This document shows, in pieces, positions 41,402 to 48,244 of a stretch of DNA of 54,651 nt. The translations under genes and the position numbers were made by a program. How positions within the stretch are numbered: position 1 is the stretch's first letter; each line of letters begins with the position of its first letter. The DNA lies in the IMG/VR virus record IMGVR_UViG_3300032240_000649, positions 1 through 54,651 of that record; one strand, given 5' to 3'. Source of the stretch: a virus. The notes under the pieces were generated by a model. It saw only the letters and a list, made by a program, of their open reading frames with translations, made no database searches and was not told where the DNA came from.

Positions 41402-42404
41402 AGTCAGCATGATTGAGCAGCGGGCGCGGCAGCTTGATGAAGAGCGCAAACTGCGCCTGCTCAAGTCCGAAGAGATTGACACCGAAAAATATTTGAAGGC
41501 TCATGACGTGAGCCACAAGGTCCACGAGGCAGAGCTGTGGTTGTACGAGCTGCACGAAGAGTTGATGCGGCCACCAGAGGCCGTGCCTGTCGTCACGTTG
41601 CCATGGCCAAAAACACATGCCGGGTTTCAGTTTCGCCCCGGCGAGGTGACCCTTTACGCTGGGTCAAATGGTGGCGGTAAGTCATTGATTACTGGTCAAG
41701 TGGCGCTGGGTTTAATCAAGCAAAAGCAGCGCGTGTGTATTGCAAGCTTTGAGATGAAGCCCAAGCGCACGTTGTACCGCATGTTGCGTCAGTTCTCCGG
41801 AGAGAACATCGAGTTCCCGCGCTACACCGACAAGAAGACTTTCATGACTCGGCTGCTTGATCGGTTCATCTCGTATTCGCACAACTACATGTGGCTGTAT
41901 GACCAGCAAGGCACGACATCATCGCAGCAGGTGATTGCCATGGCCCGTTACTGTGCGATAGAGCTGGGCGTGCAGCATGTGTTCATTGACTCGCTGATGA
42001 AGTGCGTGGCCGGTGAAGACGATTACAACGCGCAAAAGTATTTTGTCGATGAGTTGACCGCAGTTGCCCGCGACCACAACATTCACGTTCACTTGATCCA
42101 TCACATTCGCAAGCTGCAAAACGAAGAGATGCAGCCAAACAAAAACGACATCAAAGGCACTGGTGCAATTGCCGACCAAGTCGACAACGTGCTGCTGATG
42201 TGGCGCAACAAAAAGAAGGAGCACGAAATTCAAAACGGCGGCATACCAGACGTGAACAAGCCTGACGCCATGCTGATGTGCGAGAAGCAGCGCAATGGTG
42301 AAGCTGAGGACTGGTTCAGCCTTTGGTATCACAAGGACAGTCAGCAGTTTGTTGAGGCCAGCGGTGGCGTGCCAATGTCATTTGATGACAGGGGAGCATT
42401 TTGA
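41394..42404 (+). CDS. Replicative helicase, SF4 DnaB/T7 gp4-like (336 aa)
   Basis: RecA-fold hexameric helicase core. After a helical N-terminus (1-60), Walker A is GSNGGGKS (residues 90-97), Walker B HVFIDS (195-200), the H3-like segment HVHLIHHIRK (231-240), and the H4 DNA-binding loop QVDNVLLMWRN (262-272). The length lacks a full primase domain, so it works with the separate zinc-finger protein upstream or host primase. I chose ATG 41394, seven bases after GAGG, over 41388, which is only one base away. Confidence 0.88.
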   Translation: MSKVSMIEQRARQLDEERKLRLLKSEEIDTEKYLKAHDVSHKVHEAELWLYELHEELMRPPEAVPVVTLPWPKTHAGFQFRPGEVTLYAGSNGGGKSLITGQVALGLIKQKQRVCIASFEMKPKRTLYRMLRQFSGENIEFPRYTDKKTFMTRLLDRFISYSHNYMWLYDQQGTTSSQQVIAMARYCAIELGVQHVFIDSLMKCVAGEDDYNAQKYFVDELTAVARDHNIHVHLIHHIRKLQNEEMQPNKNDIKGTGAIADQVDNVLLMWRNKKKEHEIQNGGIPDVNKPDAMLMCEKQRNGEAEDWFSLWYHKDSQQFVEASGGVPMSFDDRGAF

Positions 42405-42640
42405 TTGAAGGCCAAGGAGAAGACGAGCATCGGTATCGCTGTCTCGTTCGAGACGTCATCAAACGTCGGGTACAAGATCGTGATGCTGCGCACCGATTCC
42501 TTTACGGCTATCGTGACCACCTTGGCCGTTATCACAAGGGTTGGAATGAATTACATCCCGGCTCAGGACTTGAAAAAGATGTGCGAGAGCAATGGGCCTT
42601 GGGCAACCGGGGCGATTACAACGACTGGAGAGAACGATGA
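42401..42640 (+). CDS. Small phage protein after helicase (79 aa)
   Basis: It uses a TTG start overlapping the helicase stop (TTGA) with AGGGGAG six bases upstream. The end, LEKDVREQWALGNRGDYNDW, and the start, EDEHRYRCLVRDVIKRR, match a small basic family in Burkholderiales phages, function unknown. Another frame in the same interval (from 42405) is also open but lacks such features. The stop is ATGA-coupled to the next gene. Confidence 0.7.
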   Translation: MIEGQGEDEHRYRCLVRDVIKRRVQDRDAAHRFLYGYRDHLGRYHKGWNELHPGSGLEKDVREQWALGNRGDYNDWRER

Positions 42641-42924
42641 AAAAAGTGGAACTGAGTGATTTTCAAAAACGATTCCTGCTTGGGCAAGGCGCTGGCCAAA
42701 CGCTGTACACCGACAAGGAGTTTGCTGAGGCGCTGGCGCAGGCCAAGGCTGAGATCATGGCCGTGGCAATTCAAACGAGCAGGCAGGCCGTGTTCATTGA
42801 GCGTCAGGCGTGCTCAGAGCTGGTGCTGGACCTCGCCAATGATGAGGACGAGGGTGAGGTGGCCACGGCGCTGCGCAACGCGTCTGAGGCGATCCTGAAC
42901 CGCATACCGAGCCAGCGCCAATGA
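42637..42924 (+). CDS. Small helical protein (95 aa)
   Basis: Unknown. It is all-helical and acidic (FAEALAQAKAEIMAVAIQTS, then LVLDLANDEDEGEVATALRN). The start is ATG 42637, in ATGA overlap. The following rusA start overlaps its stop in the same way. Confidence 0.7.
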   Translation: MKKVELSDFQKRFLLGQGAGQTLYTDKEFAEALAQAKAEIMAVAIQTSRQAVFIERQACSELVLDLANDEDEGEVATALRNASEAILNRIPSQRQ

Positions 42925-43322
42925 CAGTTGATGAATTGCAGCAGCACATTGCCGATCTAATTCGTAAAAACGAAAACACGATTACTTTGACGCTGCCATG
43001 GCCGCCAAGCGTGAACAAATATTGGCGCACGTTTCAAGGCCGCATGATCATCAGCGCAGAGGGGAGGTCTTACCGCAAGGCCGTGGCCGACCAAGTGCTG
43101 ATTCAACGCGGAGCAAAACACTTTGCGTGCAAGTTGCGCGTGAACATTGAGGCATACCGGCCAGACAACAGGCGGCGCGACCTCGACAACTTGCTGAAGG
43201 CAGTGCTCGATGGCTGCACTCACGCAGGTGTTTGGGAAGACGACAGCAACATCGTCGACCTGCGAATTTATTGGGCCGAATCAATCGGCGGAATGTTAAA
43301 AGTGAAAGTGAGCGAAGTATGA
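42921..43322 (+). CDS. rusA: RusA-type Holliday junction resolvase (133 aa)
   Basis: Resolves four-way junctions or branched DNA before packaging. The family hallmarks are clear: LTLPWPPSVNKYWRTFQGRM (N-terminal motif), then RPDNRRRDLDNLLKAVLDGC with catalytic aspartates (RDLDN, LDG), and GVWEDDSNIVDLRIYW. The length, 133 aa, is close to E. coli RusA (120). It is coupled by ATGA overlaps to both neighbours. Confidence 0.95.
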   Translation: MTVDELQQHIADLIRKNENTITLTLPWPPSVNKYWRTFQGRMIISAEGRSYRKAVADQVLIQRGAKHFACKLRVNIEAYRPDNRRRDLDNLLKAVLDGCTHAGVWEDDSNIVDLRIYWAESIGGMLKVKVSEV

Positions 43323-43525
43323 GCACACCGTTAAAAGTGAAATGGTTTGAAGGACCCAAAGGCAAGATTGGTATTGCAAAAGTGAGAACCGACGATGGCA
43401 ATATCGAGTTCCGAATAAGCGCCGTCGATGGATTCCTTGAGCACATGGACGTGCAGCAGGTCGTGGCGTGGGGCGCACCGTTTCCCGACGCCGCCGGTTT
43501 TCCGTTGTTTGTGGAGGCAGCATGA
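43319..43525 (+). CDS. Small protein (68 aa)
   Basis: Unknown. It is a beta-rich small domain (LKVKWFEGPKGKIGIAKVRT, then DGNIEFRISAVDGFLEHMDV) ending in PLFVEAA. It is ATGA-coupled to rusA. Its end carries the first copy of the GGCAGCATGAA gene-junction repeat. Confidence 0.7.
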   Translation: MSTPLKVKWFEGPKGKIGIAKVRTDDGNIEFRISAVDGFLEHMDVQQVVAWGAPFPDAAGFPLFVEAA

Positions 43526-43686
43526 AGCACGAACCAGAATTGATTGACATTTTTGCAATGTTTGTGGCAGCAGGCCTTGCTCCCGAAGGAATAGACAGAC
43601 CAAAAGATTTTGCCGAATACGTCTATGTGCTTGCAAATGAAATGATGGAAGAGCGTAAACATTGGATAGGAGAGAACAATGAGTGA
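43522..43686 (+). CDS. Small acidic protein (54 aa)
   Basis: Unknown. MKHEPELIDIFAMFVAAGLA, then PKDFAEYVYVLANEMMEER is predicted helical. ATG 43522 follows GGAGG and overlaps the previous stop; its own end overlaps the next gene by eight bases. Confidence 0.65.
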   Translation: MKHEPELIDIFAMFVAAGLAPEGIDRPKDFAEYVYVLANEMMEERKHWIGENNE

Positions 43687-44017
43687 CAGCGACGTAAAGA
43701 ACCCAGAGCTTGCGATTGAGTACATCTTCAAGAACGGCAAGCGCTATGCAAAGGCTAAGGCCGACCGGATCTATTGCGAGGAGTACCGCAAGAGCTTGAA
43801 GGCCATAATCATGAAGCGCAGCATTGAGACCGCAGTCAATGCACAAGAGCGCGAAGCGTACAGCGACCCTGAATACGTTCAGCTCTTGCAGGGCTTGCGT
43901 GAGGCCGTCGAAATTGAGGAGGAAATTCGTTGGGGACTGGTGGCTGCACAGGCTCGCATCGAGGTGTGGCGATCATTGGAGGCGACCAACAGAGCAGAAG
44001 GGAAGGCCACGTTATGA
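43679..44017 (+). CDS. Helical phage protein (112 aa)
   Basis: Highly charged and helical throughout (AIEYIFKNGKRYAKAKADRI, YCEEYRKSLKAIIMKRSIET, LREAVEIEEEIRWGLVAAQA). I recognise it as a type common in Proteobacteria phage early regions near recombination genes, without known function. TAGGAGAG precedes the ATG, and it is ATGA-coupled to the next gene. Confidence 0.75.
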   Translation: MSDSDVKNPELAIEYIFKNGKRYAKAKADRIYCEEYRKSLKAIIMKRSIETAVNAQEREAYSDPEYVQLLQGLREAVEIEEEIRWGLVAAQARIEVWRSLEATNRAEGKATL

Positions 44018-44184
44018 AGACCGAAGAGGATGAAGAGTTCGAGCGTATTGAGCGCGAGCAAACAGAACGTCAGAAGGCTATGGGCTGGCGCAAGCGACAG
44101 ATCGAGGACGAGCGCGTGCGCAAGACTGAGCCGTATTGCCCCCACTGTGGTTACGAACTCAAAGGGATTGAAGTCAATGATTGA
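44014..44184 (+). CDS. Small C-terminal zinc-knuckle protein (56 aa)
   Basis: A charged helix (DEEFERIEREQTERQKAMGW) is followed by a single CPHC motif (EPYCPHCGYELKG). One CxxC pair alone could bind zinc in a dimer. It overlaps both neighbours. Confidence 0.65.
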   Translation: MKTEEDEEFERIEREQTERQKAMGWRKRQIEDERVRKTEPYCPHCGYELKGIEVND

Positions 44185-44326
44185 TGAAGCGAAAAAAAAG
44201 ACGTGCTCGGTGTGCCGCCTGCGACCGGCCGAGAAGCAAGTGCCCATCAGCAACGGCCTCAAGCAATGGCGCTGCCAAGTGTGCATTGACCAGCGCAACC
44301 CGTCCGGGTTCAAGCTGCGCAAATGA
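44177..44326 (+). CDS. Zinc-ribbon mini-protein (49 aa)
   Basis: Two CxxC pairs (KTCSVCRLRPAEKQVP, then WRCQVCIDQRNPSG) make a complete four-cysteine zinc ribbon in 49 residues. It is probably a nucleic-acid or protein adaptor and is ATGA-coupled to the nuclease gene downstream, with which it may work. Confidence 0.7.
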   Translation: MIDEAKKKTCSVCRLRPAEKQVPISNGLKQWRCQVCIDQRNPSGFKLRK

Positions 44327-44613
44327 CCACCATTGCAGAGCGCAAGCACATGAGCGCGGTGGCCGAGCTGGGCTGCGCCGTGTGCCGCCGTATGGGCTAC
44401 CCGGGAACACCGGCCGAGATCCATCACAAAAGGGCCGGAATAGGCCTTGGAAGACGCGCAAGCCACTTCGAGGTCATACCGCTATGCCCAGAGCACCATC
44501 GCGGCTCTACGGGCCTGCACGGCCTTGGGACCAAGGGATTCCCAAAGCACTGGGGTTTCACTGAGGACGACCTGCTGGAAGACGTGCGGGTGTTGCTTAG
44601 GGAAAACACCTAG
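44323..44613 (+). CDS. Ref-like RecA-dependent HNH-type nuclease (96 aa)
   Basis: Matches the compact phage 'recombination enhancement' nucleases (P1 Ref type, PF16786). The zinc/His pattern is LGCAVCRRMGYPGTPAEIHH, KRAG and VIPLCPEHHRGSTGLHGLG, ending KHWGFTEDDLLEDVRVLL. It would cut DNA at RecA-made displacement loops. It is last in the early operon; a short inverted repeat and an AT tract overlap its end, and an accessory promoter follows. Confidence 0.8.
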   Translation: MTTIAERKHMSAVAELGCAVCRRMGYPGTPAEIHHKRAGIGLGRRASHFEVIPLCPEHHRGSTGLHGLGTKGFPKHWGFTEDDLLEDVRVLLRENT

Positions 44614-44624
44614 AAAATATTTTT
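44598..44624 (+). terminator. Possible weak terminator before promoter cassette A
   Basis: TAGG (44598-44601) and CCTA (44609-44612) flank the nuclease stop codon and are followed by GAAAATATTTTT. The stem is short; the AT tract may act instead as an upstream promoter element. The same arrangement precedes cassettes B, C and D. Confidence 0.35.
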
Positions 44625-44634
44625 GCAAAAGGTG

Positions 44635-44696
44635 TTGACAAGGTTTAAGTTGGTGTTAAACTTCATACATCGACACAGCAATACCGCACAGTCGAT
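44635..44696 (+). promoter_or_regulatory. Promoter-operator cassette A
   Basis: -35 TTGACA (44635-44640), 16-base spacer, -10 TAAACT (44657-44662). The palindrome GTTTAA-N7-TTAAAC (44643-44661) covers the spacer and -10. The predicted transcript begins at about 44669 with ATCGAC...GTCGAT (44669-44674 / 44691-44696), a 6-bp stem. It drives 44716-45000 and following genes. Confidence 0.8.
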
Positions 44697-44715
44697 TACA
44701 GCGAAGGACAGTGAA

Positions 44716-45000
44716 ATGAACAACGACATCAACTTCAACAGCGTCGACAACCTCGGCTCCCTCTTGGCACAGATCGCCGATCTGCAAAAGCAGGCCGACG
44801 CCATCAAGGACAGCATCAAAGAGTCCGCCAGCGCAGGCGGTGCCAAGGTCGTCGAAGGTGCGCTCTTCAAGGCCACCTACATCGAGAGCAACCGCTCGGT
44901 GTTCGACAAGGACGCCTTCATCAAAGAGCACGGCGCTGAGGCATACGCCAAGTTCACCAAGGTGAGCGCAGTGTTCTCGGTCAAGGTCACCAGCAAGTAA
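44716..45000 (+). CDS. First gene behind cassette A, unknown (94 aa)
   Basis: Helical N-terminus (LGSLLAQIADLQKQADAIKD, coiled coil) and a C-terminal part with strands (AKVVEGALFKATYIESNRSV, then FTKVSAVFSVKVTSK). Small early phage proteins of this layout occur in Proteobacteria phages; no function is known. Ribosome site GGACAGTGAA precedes ATG 44716, similar to the leader ends of the other cassettes. Confidence 0.75.
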   Translation: MNNDINFNSVDNLGSLLAQIADLQKQADAIKDSIKESASAGGAKVVEGALFKATYIESNRSVFDKDAFIKEHGAEAYAKFTKVSAVFSVKVTSK

Positions 45001-45012
45001 TCGGAGGCCGCC

Positions 45013-45405
45013 ATGAAATACCAATTCAATGACGGCGGCCGCAAGGCCGCAGGCTTCAGGGGTACGGCAGGCGACTGTGGTGCTCGCGCCATGGCAATCG
45101 CCTTGGGCCTTGACTACAAGGCGGTTTATAAGGAGCTGGCTCAGGCCAATGCCGACAACGGCCGCGCAAAGTCAGCACGCAACGGCATCAACAAGGACAT
45201 CTACGCCGAGGTGCTCAAGCGATATGGCTGGGTGTGGTTCAAAGCCCCACAGTTTGCGGGCCGCAAAGCTCGATGCAGCGACATGCCAGCGGGCGTGGTC
45301 ATTGCCAAACAAGCTCATCACTTTGTGGCCGTGGTCGACGGCGTGGCCAACGACATTTGGGACTGCACCGGGCGCATGGTGTACGGGTACTGGGCAAAGC
45401 AATAA
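45013..45405 (+). CDS. Papain-like cysteine-peptidase-fold protein (130 aa)
   Basis: Belongs to a widespread phage family of unknown role that looks like a minimal papain-type fold. The nucleophile candidate is C22 in TAGDCGARAMAIALGLDYKA. The histidine candidate is H103 in AHHFVAVVDGVANDIWDCTG, with D117 as the third residue, and the end MVYGYWAKQ is typical. Length and order (Cys...His...Asp) fit amidase, transglutaminase or deubiquitinase-like enzymes. Target unknown; it might process a host or virion protein. TCGGAGG precedes the ATG. It is second in the transcript from cassette A. Confidence 0.7.
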   Translation: MKYQFNDGGRKAAGFRGTAGDCGARAMAIALGLDYKAVYKELAQANADNGRAKSARNGINKDIYAEVLKRYGWVWFKAPQFAGRKARCSDMPAGVVIAKQAHHFVAVVDGVANDIWDCTGRMVYGYWAKQ

Positions 45406-45411
45406 ACCAAC

Positions 45412-45427
45412 CGGGGGCCTCGGCCCC
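45412..45427 (+). terminator. GC hairpin after papain-like gene
   Basis: GGGGGC, CTCG and GCCCCC form a stable stem with no T tract behind it (ATCTAAAG follows). It may stabilise the upstream mRNA or terminate weakly; the next gene's ribosome site AAAGGAAAGCGA follows within 25 bases. Confidence 0.5.
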
Positions 45428-45451
45428 CATCTAAAGCGAAAGGAAAGCGAA

Positions 45452-45631
45452 ATGGATAACTTCACAGCAGTGGGCCTTGCAGAGGGCTTCATCGAGGCAG
45501 AGAGCGAAGAGCAGGTGTTGACCGCGTGGCAGCACCTTGTCGACACAGGCATGGCGTGGCGGCTGCAAGGCTGGTTCGGCCGCACGGCTCGCGACTTGAT
45601 CGACCAAGGCCTGATCGAGGTGGCAGCATGA
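45452..45631 (+). CDS. Small conserved phage protein (59 aa)
   Basis: The pattern GLAEGFIEAESEEQVLTAWQ, then LVDTGMAWRLQGWFGRTARD and LIDQGLI is recognisable from many phages (short 'AWQ.L.DTG...LQGWYGRTA' proteins); its function is unknown. AAAGGAAAGCGAA precedes the ATG. Its end is part of the GGCAGCATGAA junction repeat, overlapping the next start as ATGA. Confidence 0.8.
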   Translation: MDNFTAVGLAEGFIEAESEEQVLTAWQHLVDTGMAWRLQGWFGRTARDLIDQGLIEVAA

Positions 45632-45813
45632 AGCACGCAGCCGTCCAATACATCAGCCTCGGCTACAAGTACGAGAAGGCCAAGTCAGCAGAGGCTGGCC
45701 AAGCCGCCGCGCAGGCCATCAGAAGCCTGCTAGAGGCCGAAACAATCGAAGACAGGACCGAGGCCCGCTATCTTGTCGAGCGCGGCCGTAAAGAGGCGCG
45801 GGAGGGCGTATGA
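45628..45813 (+). CDS. Small helical protein (61 aa)
   Basis: Unknown. MKHAAVQYISLGYKYEKAKS, then AAAQAIRSLLEAETIEDRTE is helical and basic/acidic mixed. It shares the opening residues MKH with the protein at 43522 because of the repeated gene junction. Confidence 0.65.
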   Translation: MKHAAVQYISLGYKYEKAKSAEAGQAAAQAIRSLLEAETIEDRTEARYLVERGRKEAREGV

Positions 45814-45980
45814 GCGAGACCACCATGTCCGAGTACATCAAAGGGTTCGACGCCGGTTACGGCTATGTGCTGGTCGAGATCGAGCGCTGGATCAAGCAGC
45901 ACGAGCACGAGCCGCGAGTCACCCAACCCATCGAGACCCTGCTGGCACACCTGAAAATGGAAGGTAGGGAAAGTACCTAG
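45810..45980 (+). CDS. Small protein before cassette B (56 aa)
   Basis: Unknown. MSETTMSEYIKGFDAGYGYV, then LVEIERWIKQHEHEPRVTQP has the G-FDAGY opening common in small phage proteins. It is ATGA-coupled upstream. Its last codons and stop form the inverted repeat that precedes promoter cassette B. Confidence 0.65.
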   Translation: MSETTMSEYIKGFDAGYGYVLVEIERWIKQHEHEPRVTQPIETLLAHLKMEGREST

Positions 45981-45990
45981 AAAATATTTT
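45962..45990 (+). terminator. Possible weak terminator before cassette B
   Basis: AGGTA (45962-45966) pairs with TACCT (45974-45978), followed by AGAAAATATTTT. The same arrangement is found before cassettes A, C and D. Confidence 0.35.
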
Positions 45991-46001
45991 GGTTGGAAGT
46001 G

Positions 46002-46050
46002 TTGACACCGTTTAAGTTGGTGTTAAACTTCCAATCACTGCAATAAGCAG
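46002..46050 (+). promoter_or_regulatory. Promoter-operator cassette B
   Basis: -35 TTGACA (46002-46007), 16 bases, -10 TAAACT (46024-46029). Palindrome GTTTAA-N7-TTAAAC at 46010-46028; the N7 is identical to cassette A. The predicted RNA 5' end (about 46036) is followed by the hairpin CTGC-N5-GCAG (46038-46050). It drives the ArdC-like gene. Confidence 0.8.
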
Positions 46051-46078
46051 GTAACAGCGAAACGAAAGCGAGATCATT

Positions 46079-46843
46079 ATGGAAAAAGCAAACTTCAGCC
46101 AGCTCCTCAAAGACGCCGTCAACCAACCCGGCATCATCAGCAAGTGCTACAGCACGTTCCACGGCTACAGCATCGGCAACCAACTGCTGGCATGGGTGCA
46201 GTGCGTCGAGCGCAACATTCCCCTTGGCCCCATCGCCACCTACAAAAAGTGGTCCGAGCTGGGCCGTCAAGTCACCAAGGGCCAGAAGGCCATCGCGTTG
46301 GTGATGCCCGTTACCATCAACAAAAAAGACGCCGCAGGCGAGAAGACCGGCGACGTGTTCAGCATGTTCGTGCTGCGCAATAACTGGTTTGTGTTGAGCC
46401 AGACCGAAGGCGAGGACTACGTCAACGAGGTGGTCATCCCCGCATGGGACAAGGCCAAGGCGCTGGCCAAGCTGGACATCAGCGAAGTGCGCTTTGACCA
46501 CGCCGACGGCAACTGCCAAGGCTACGCCAGCGGCCGCACCATCGCGGTCAACCCTGTGGCCGTGCTGCCCCACAAAACCCGCTTCCACGAGTTGGCCCAC
46601 GTTGTGCTCGGTCATACCACCGACGAGGTGATGGCCGACAGCGAAGTGACACCCCGCGACATTCGCGAAGTCGAGGCCGAGAGCGTGGCCTACATTCTGT
46701 GCAGCCTGCTGGATCTGCCCGGCCTGCACGAGTCACGCGGCTACATTCAGAACTGGCTGCAAGGCGCAGAGGTCAGCGACAAGTCGGCCCAGCGCATCTT
46801 CAGCGCGGCCAACAAGATCCTCGAAGCTGGCCAAGACGAGTAA
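46079..46843 (+). CDS. ArdC-like antirestriction protein with metallopeptidase domain (254 aa)
   Basis: The N-terminal part (residues 10-110) resembles the ArdC ssDNA-binding domain: FHGYSIGNQLLAWVQCVERN, then PLGPIATYKKWSELGRQVTK and GQKAIALVMPVT. The C-terminal part is a zincin-like peptidase: TRFHELAHVVLGHT (HExxH at 170-174) and the third-ligand helix EVEAESVAYILCSLLDL (about 198-210). Plasmid ArdC protects incoming DNA from restriction, and related domains occur in phage polyvalent proteins. It is alone behind its own promoter cassette, consistent with early expression on infection. The antirestriction role is inferred from family. Confidence 0.8.
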   Translation: MEKANFSQLLKDAVNQPGIISKCYSTFHGYSIGNQLLAWVQCVERNIPLGPIATYKKWSELGRQVTKGQKAIALVMPVTINKKDAAGEKTGDVFSMFVLRNNWFVLSQTEGEDYVNEVVIPAWDKAKALAKLDISEVRFDHADGNCQGYASGRTIAVNPVAVLPHKTRFHELAHVVLGHTTDEVMADSEVTPRDIREVEAESVAYILCSLLDLPGLHESRGYIQNWLQGAEVSDKSAQRIFSAANKILEAGQDE

Positions 46844-46868
46844 GGGTAAGTCCCTAGAAAATAATTTA
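46843..46868 (+). terminator. Possible weak terminator before cassette C
   Basis: AGGG (46843-46846) pairs with CCCT (46852-46855) around TAAGT, followed by AGAAAATAATTTA. Confidence 0.35.
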
Positions 46869-46880
46869 TCGAGGGGGTTG

Positions 46881-46928
46881 CTGACACCCCCTTGATTTAA
46901 GTTATAATTAAACCACTGCGATGTGCAG
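46881..46928 (+). promoter_or_regulatory. Promoter-operator cassette C
   Basis: -35 CTGACA (46881-46886), 16 bases, -10 TATAAT (46903-46908), a perfect -10. Palindrome TTTAA-N7-TTAAA at 46896-46912. 5' hairpin CTGC-N5-GCAG at 46916-46928. GGGGG/CCCCC (46874-46878 / 46887-46891) could form a hairpin around the -35. Confidence 0.8.
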
Positions 46929-46950
46929 GACAGCGAATCAGGAGCGAATC

Positions 46951-47739
46951 ATGACCAAATTGTTTACCCGCCAAGGCGTCGAGTTCACCGGCACCGTTGA
47001 GACCAACGAGGCTGGCAAGGCCGTGCGTTATGTCAACGTGAGCTGCGACCGTTGCCACGTCATCAACGGCCAGCGCCTGTGGATCATGGGCACTGAGAAT
47101 GGCCGCCCCTACAGCAAGACCGGCTTTGACTGCTGGACCTGCGGCAACACCGGCGTGCGTGGTACACGTCAAGAGCGTTTGTTCACTGAGGCCGAGTTGG
47201 CCCGCGCCAACAAAACCGCAGCCACCCGCGCCGCTCGCAAGGCCGAGGCCGACCGTGTGGCCCGCGAGCAGATCGAGGCCGCCCGTGCAGCCAAAGATAG
47301 CGAGTTCCGCGCAACCTGCGGTGAGTTTATTGCCAAGCTGGCCACACTCAACGGTGAGTTCTGGGACGGCTTCCGCGAATCCTTCCTGAGCCGCGCTGTG
47401 GCCCCTACAGAGCGCCAGATCGCGCTTGTTGATGCCGAGGTAGCCAAGCGTGCTGCAAACGCCGCCAGCGCCCATATCGCGGCCGTGGGCGATAAGGTCA
47501 CCCTGAGCATCACCGTCGAGCGCATTGTGGTGCTGGAGTCTCAAATTTACGGCACAAACTACATCACCATTGGCCGCACGCCAGAGGGCTGCGTGGTGAC
47601 CTACAAGGGCCGCGTTGACCTCGGTGGCGTGGGCGACACCAACACCGTCAAGGCTACGGTTTGCGCGCATACCGTATACAACGGCGTGGCCCAGACTGGC
47701 ATCCAACGCCCCAAGCTGGTTGAAGAAGTATTAGGGTAA
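46951..47739 (+). CDS. Zinc-finger and OB-like domain protein (262 aa)
   Basis: Residues 28-70 hold two CxxC pairs (NVSCDRCHVINGQR, then GFDCWTCGNTGVRG), a zinc ribbon. Residues 80-110 are an Ala/Arg/Glu-rich helix. The C-terminal part (VGDKVTLSITVERIVVLESQ, then GTNYITIGRTPEGCVVTYKG) reads as a beta-barrel/OB-like domain. Similar composite proteins are found in phage accessory regions, probably nucleic-acid binding; the function is unknown. ATG 46951 follows CAGGAGCGAATC and is the first codon behind cassette C. Confidence 0.75.
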   Translation: MTKLFTRQGVEFTGTVETNEAGKAVRYVNVSCDRCHVINGQRLWIMGTENGRPYSKTGFDCWTCGNTGVRGTRQERLFTEAELARANKTAATRAARKAEADRVAREQIEAARAAKDSEFRATCGEFIAKLATLNGEFWDGFRESFLSRAVAPTERQIALVDAEVAKRAANAASAHIAAVGDKVTLSITVERIVVLESQIYGTNYITIGRTPEGCVVTYKGRVDLGGVGDTNTVKATVCAHTVYNGVAQTGIQRPKLVEEVLG

Positions 47740-47757
47740 GTCCTAATAAATATTTTT
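47731..47757 (+). terminator. Possible weak terminator before cassette D
   Basis: TTAGG (47731-47735) pairs with CCTAA (47742-47746), followed by TAAATATTTTT; it overlaps the stop of the zinc-finger gene. Confidence 0.4.
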
Positions 47758-47766
47758 GATCTGGCT

Positions 47767-47815
47767 GTGTTGTTGTTTAATTTGAGGTTATACTTTCAAC
47801 ACGGTCAGCAAGATC
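47767..47815 (+). promoter_or_regulatory. Promoter-operator cassette D
   Basis: -10 TATACT (47789-47794) with a weak -35 (GTGTTG at 47767). Operator TTTAA-N7-TTATA (47776-47792), one base from the shared palindrome. 5' hairpin GGTC-AGCAA-GATC (47803-47815) with one G-U pair. The poor -35 suggests a weaker or activator-dependent promoter. Confidence 0.65.
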
Positions 47816-47840
47816 GGCAACAGCGAAAAGGAACAGCGAA

Positions 47841-47981
47841 ATGACACTTTATCAAACAAACCAAGCCATCAGAACGCTTCGCGCAGCAGCGCACTCAGGC
47901 CCCTTACCAATGAAGCTTCACGACGAAATCACGAAGGCTTTGATCAACTTGTTGAACCACAAAGAATCATTGAAAAAGTAA
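47841..47981 (+). CDS. Very small protein behind cassette D (46 aa)
   Basis: A short helical peptide (MTLYQTNQAIRTLRAAAHSG, then MKLHDEITKALINLLNHKES), function unknown. It has the leader end AAAGGAACAGCGAA shared with other cassettes directly before ATG, which is the main reason to call it a gene. The next gene follows after ten bases with AAGGAGAG. Confidence 0.6.
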   Translation: MTLYQTNQAIRTLRAAAHSGPLPMKLHDEITKALINLLNHKESLKK

Positions 47982-47991
47982 GGAGAGCACC

Positions 47992-48240
47992 ATGTCATAC
48001 ATCGCAGAAATTGAAACCCGTGTGGCAGGCATCCCCTGCATCATCGGCGTCACCCACTTCGAGAGCGTGCGCGGCTCATACAGCTACCACGCTGCCAGCG
48101 ACTGGGACTACCACGGCTACACCGAGGCCGAGTGGGAAGTGCTGGACCGTCGTGGCCGCCCTGCTCCATGGCTGGCCAAGAAGCTGTCCGATAAGGACGA
48201 GTCCCGCATCGAAAAAGAAATCTCAGAATATTTTCAATGA
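47992..48240 (+). CDS. Small conserved-type phage protein (82 aa)
   Basis: The N-terminal beta part (IAEIETRVAGIPCIIGVTHF, then SVRGSYSYHAASDWDYHGYT) and a C-terminal helix (APWLAKKLSDKDESRIEKEI) are typical of small phage early proteins; the function is unknown. It has a strong ribosome site, AAGGAGAGCACC. Confidence 0.75.
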   Translation: MSYIAEIETRVAGIPCIIGVTHFESVRGSYSYHAASDWDYHGYTEAEWEVLDRRGRPAPWLAKKLSDKDESRIEKEISEYFQ

Positions 48241-48244
48241 GCTG

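Noticed and set aside
42405-42659. Alternative 84-codon frame starting ATG behind the helicase
   Set aside because: The TTG-started frame at 42401 has a ribosome site, ends in ATGA coupling and carries a recognisable C-terminal LGNRGDYNDW motif; the alternative has none of these.
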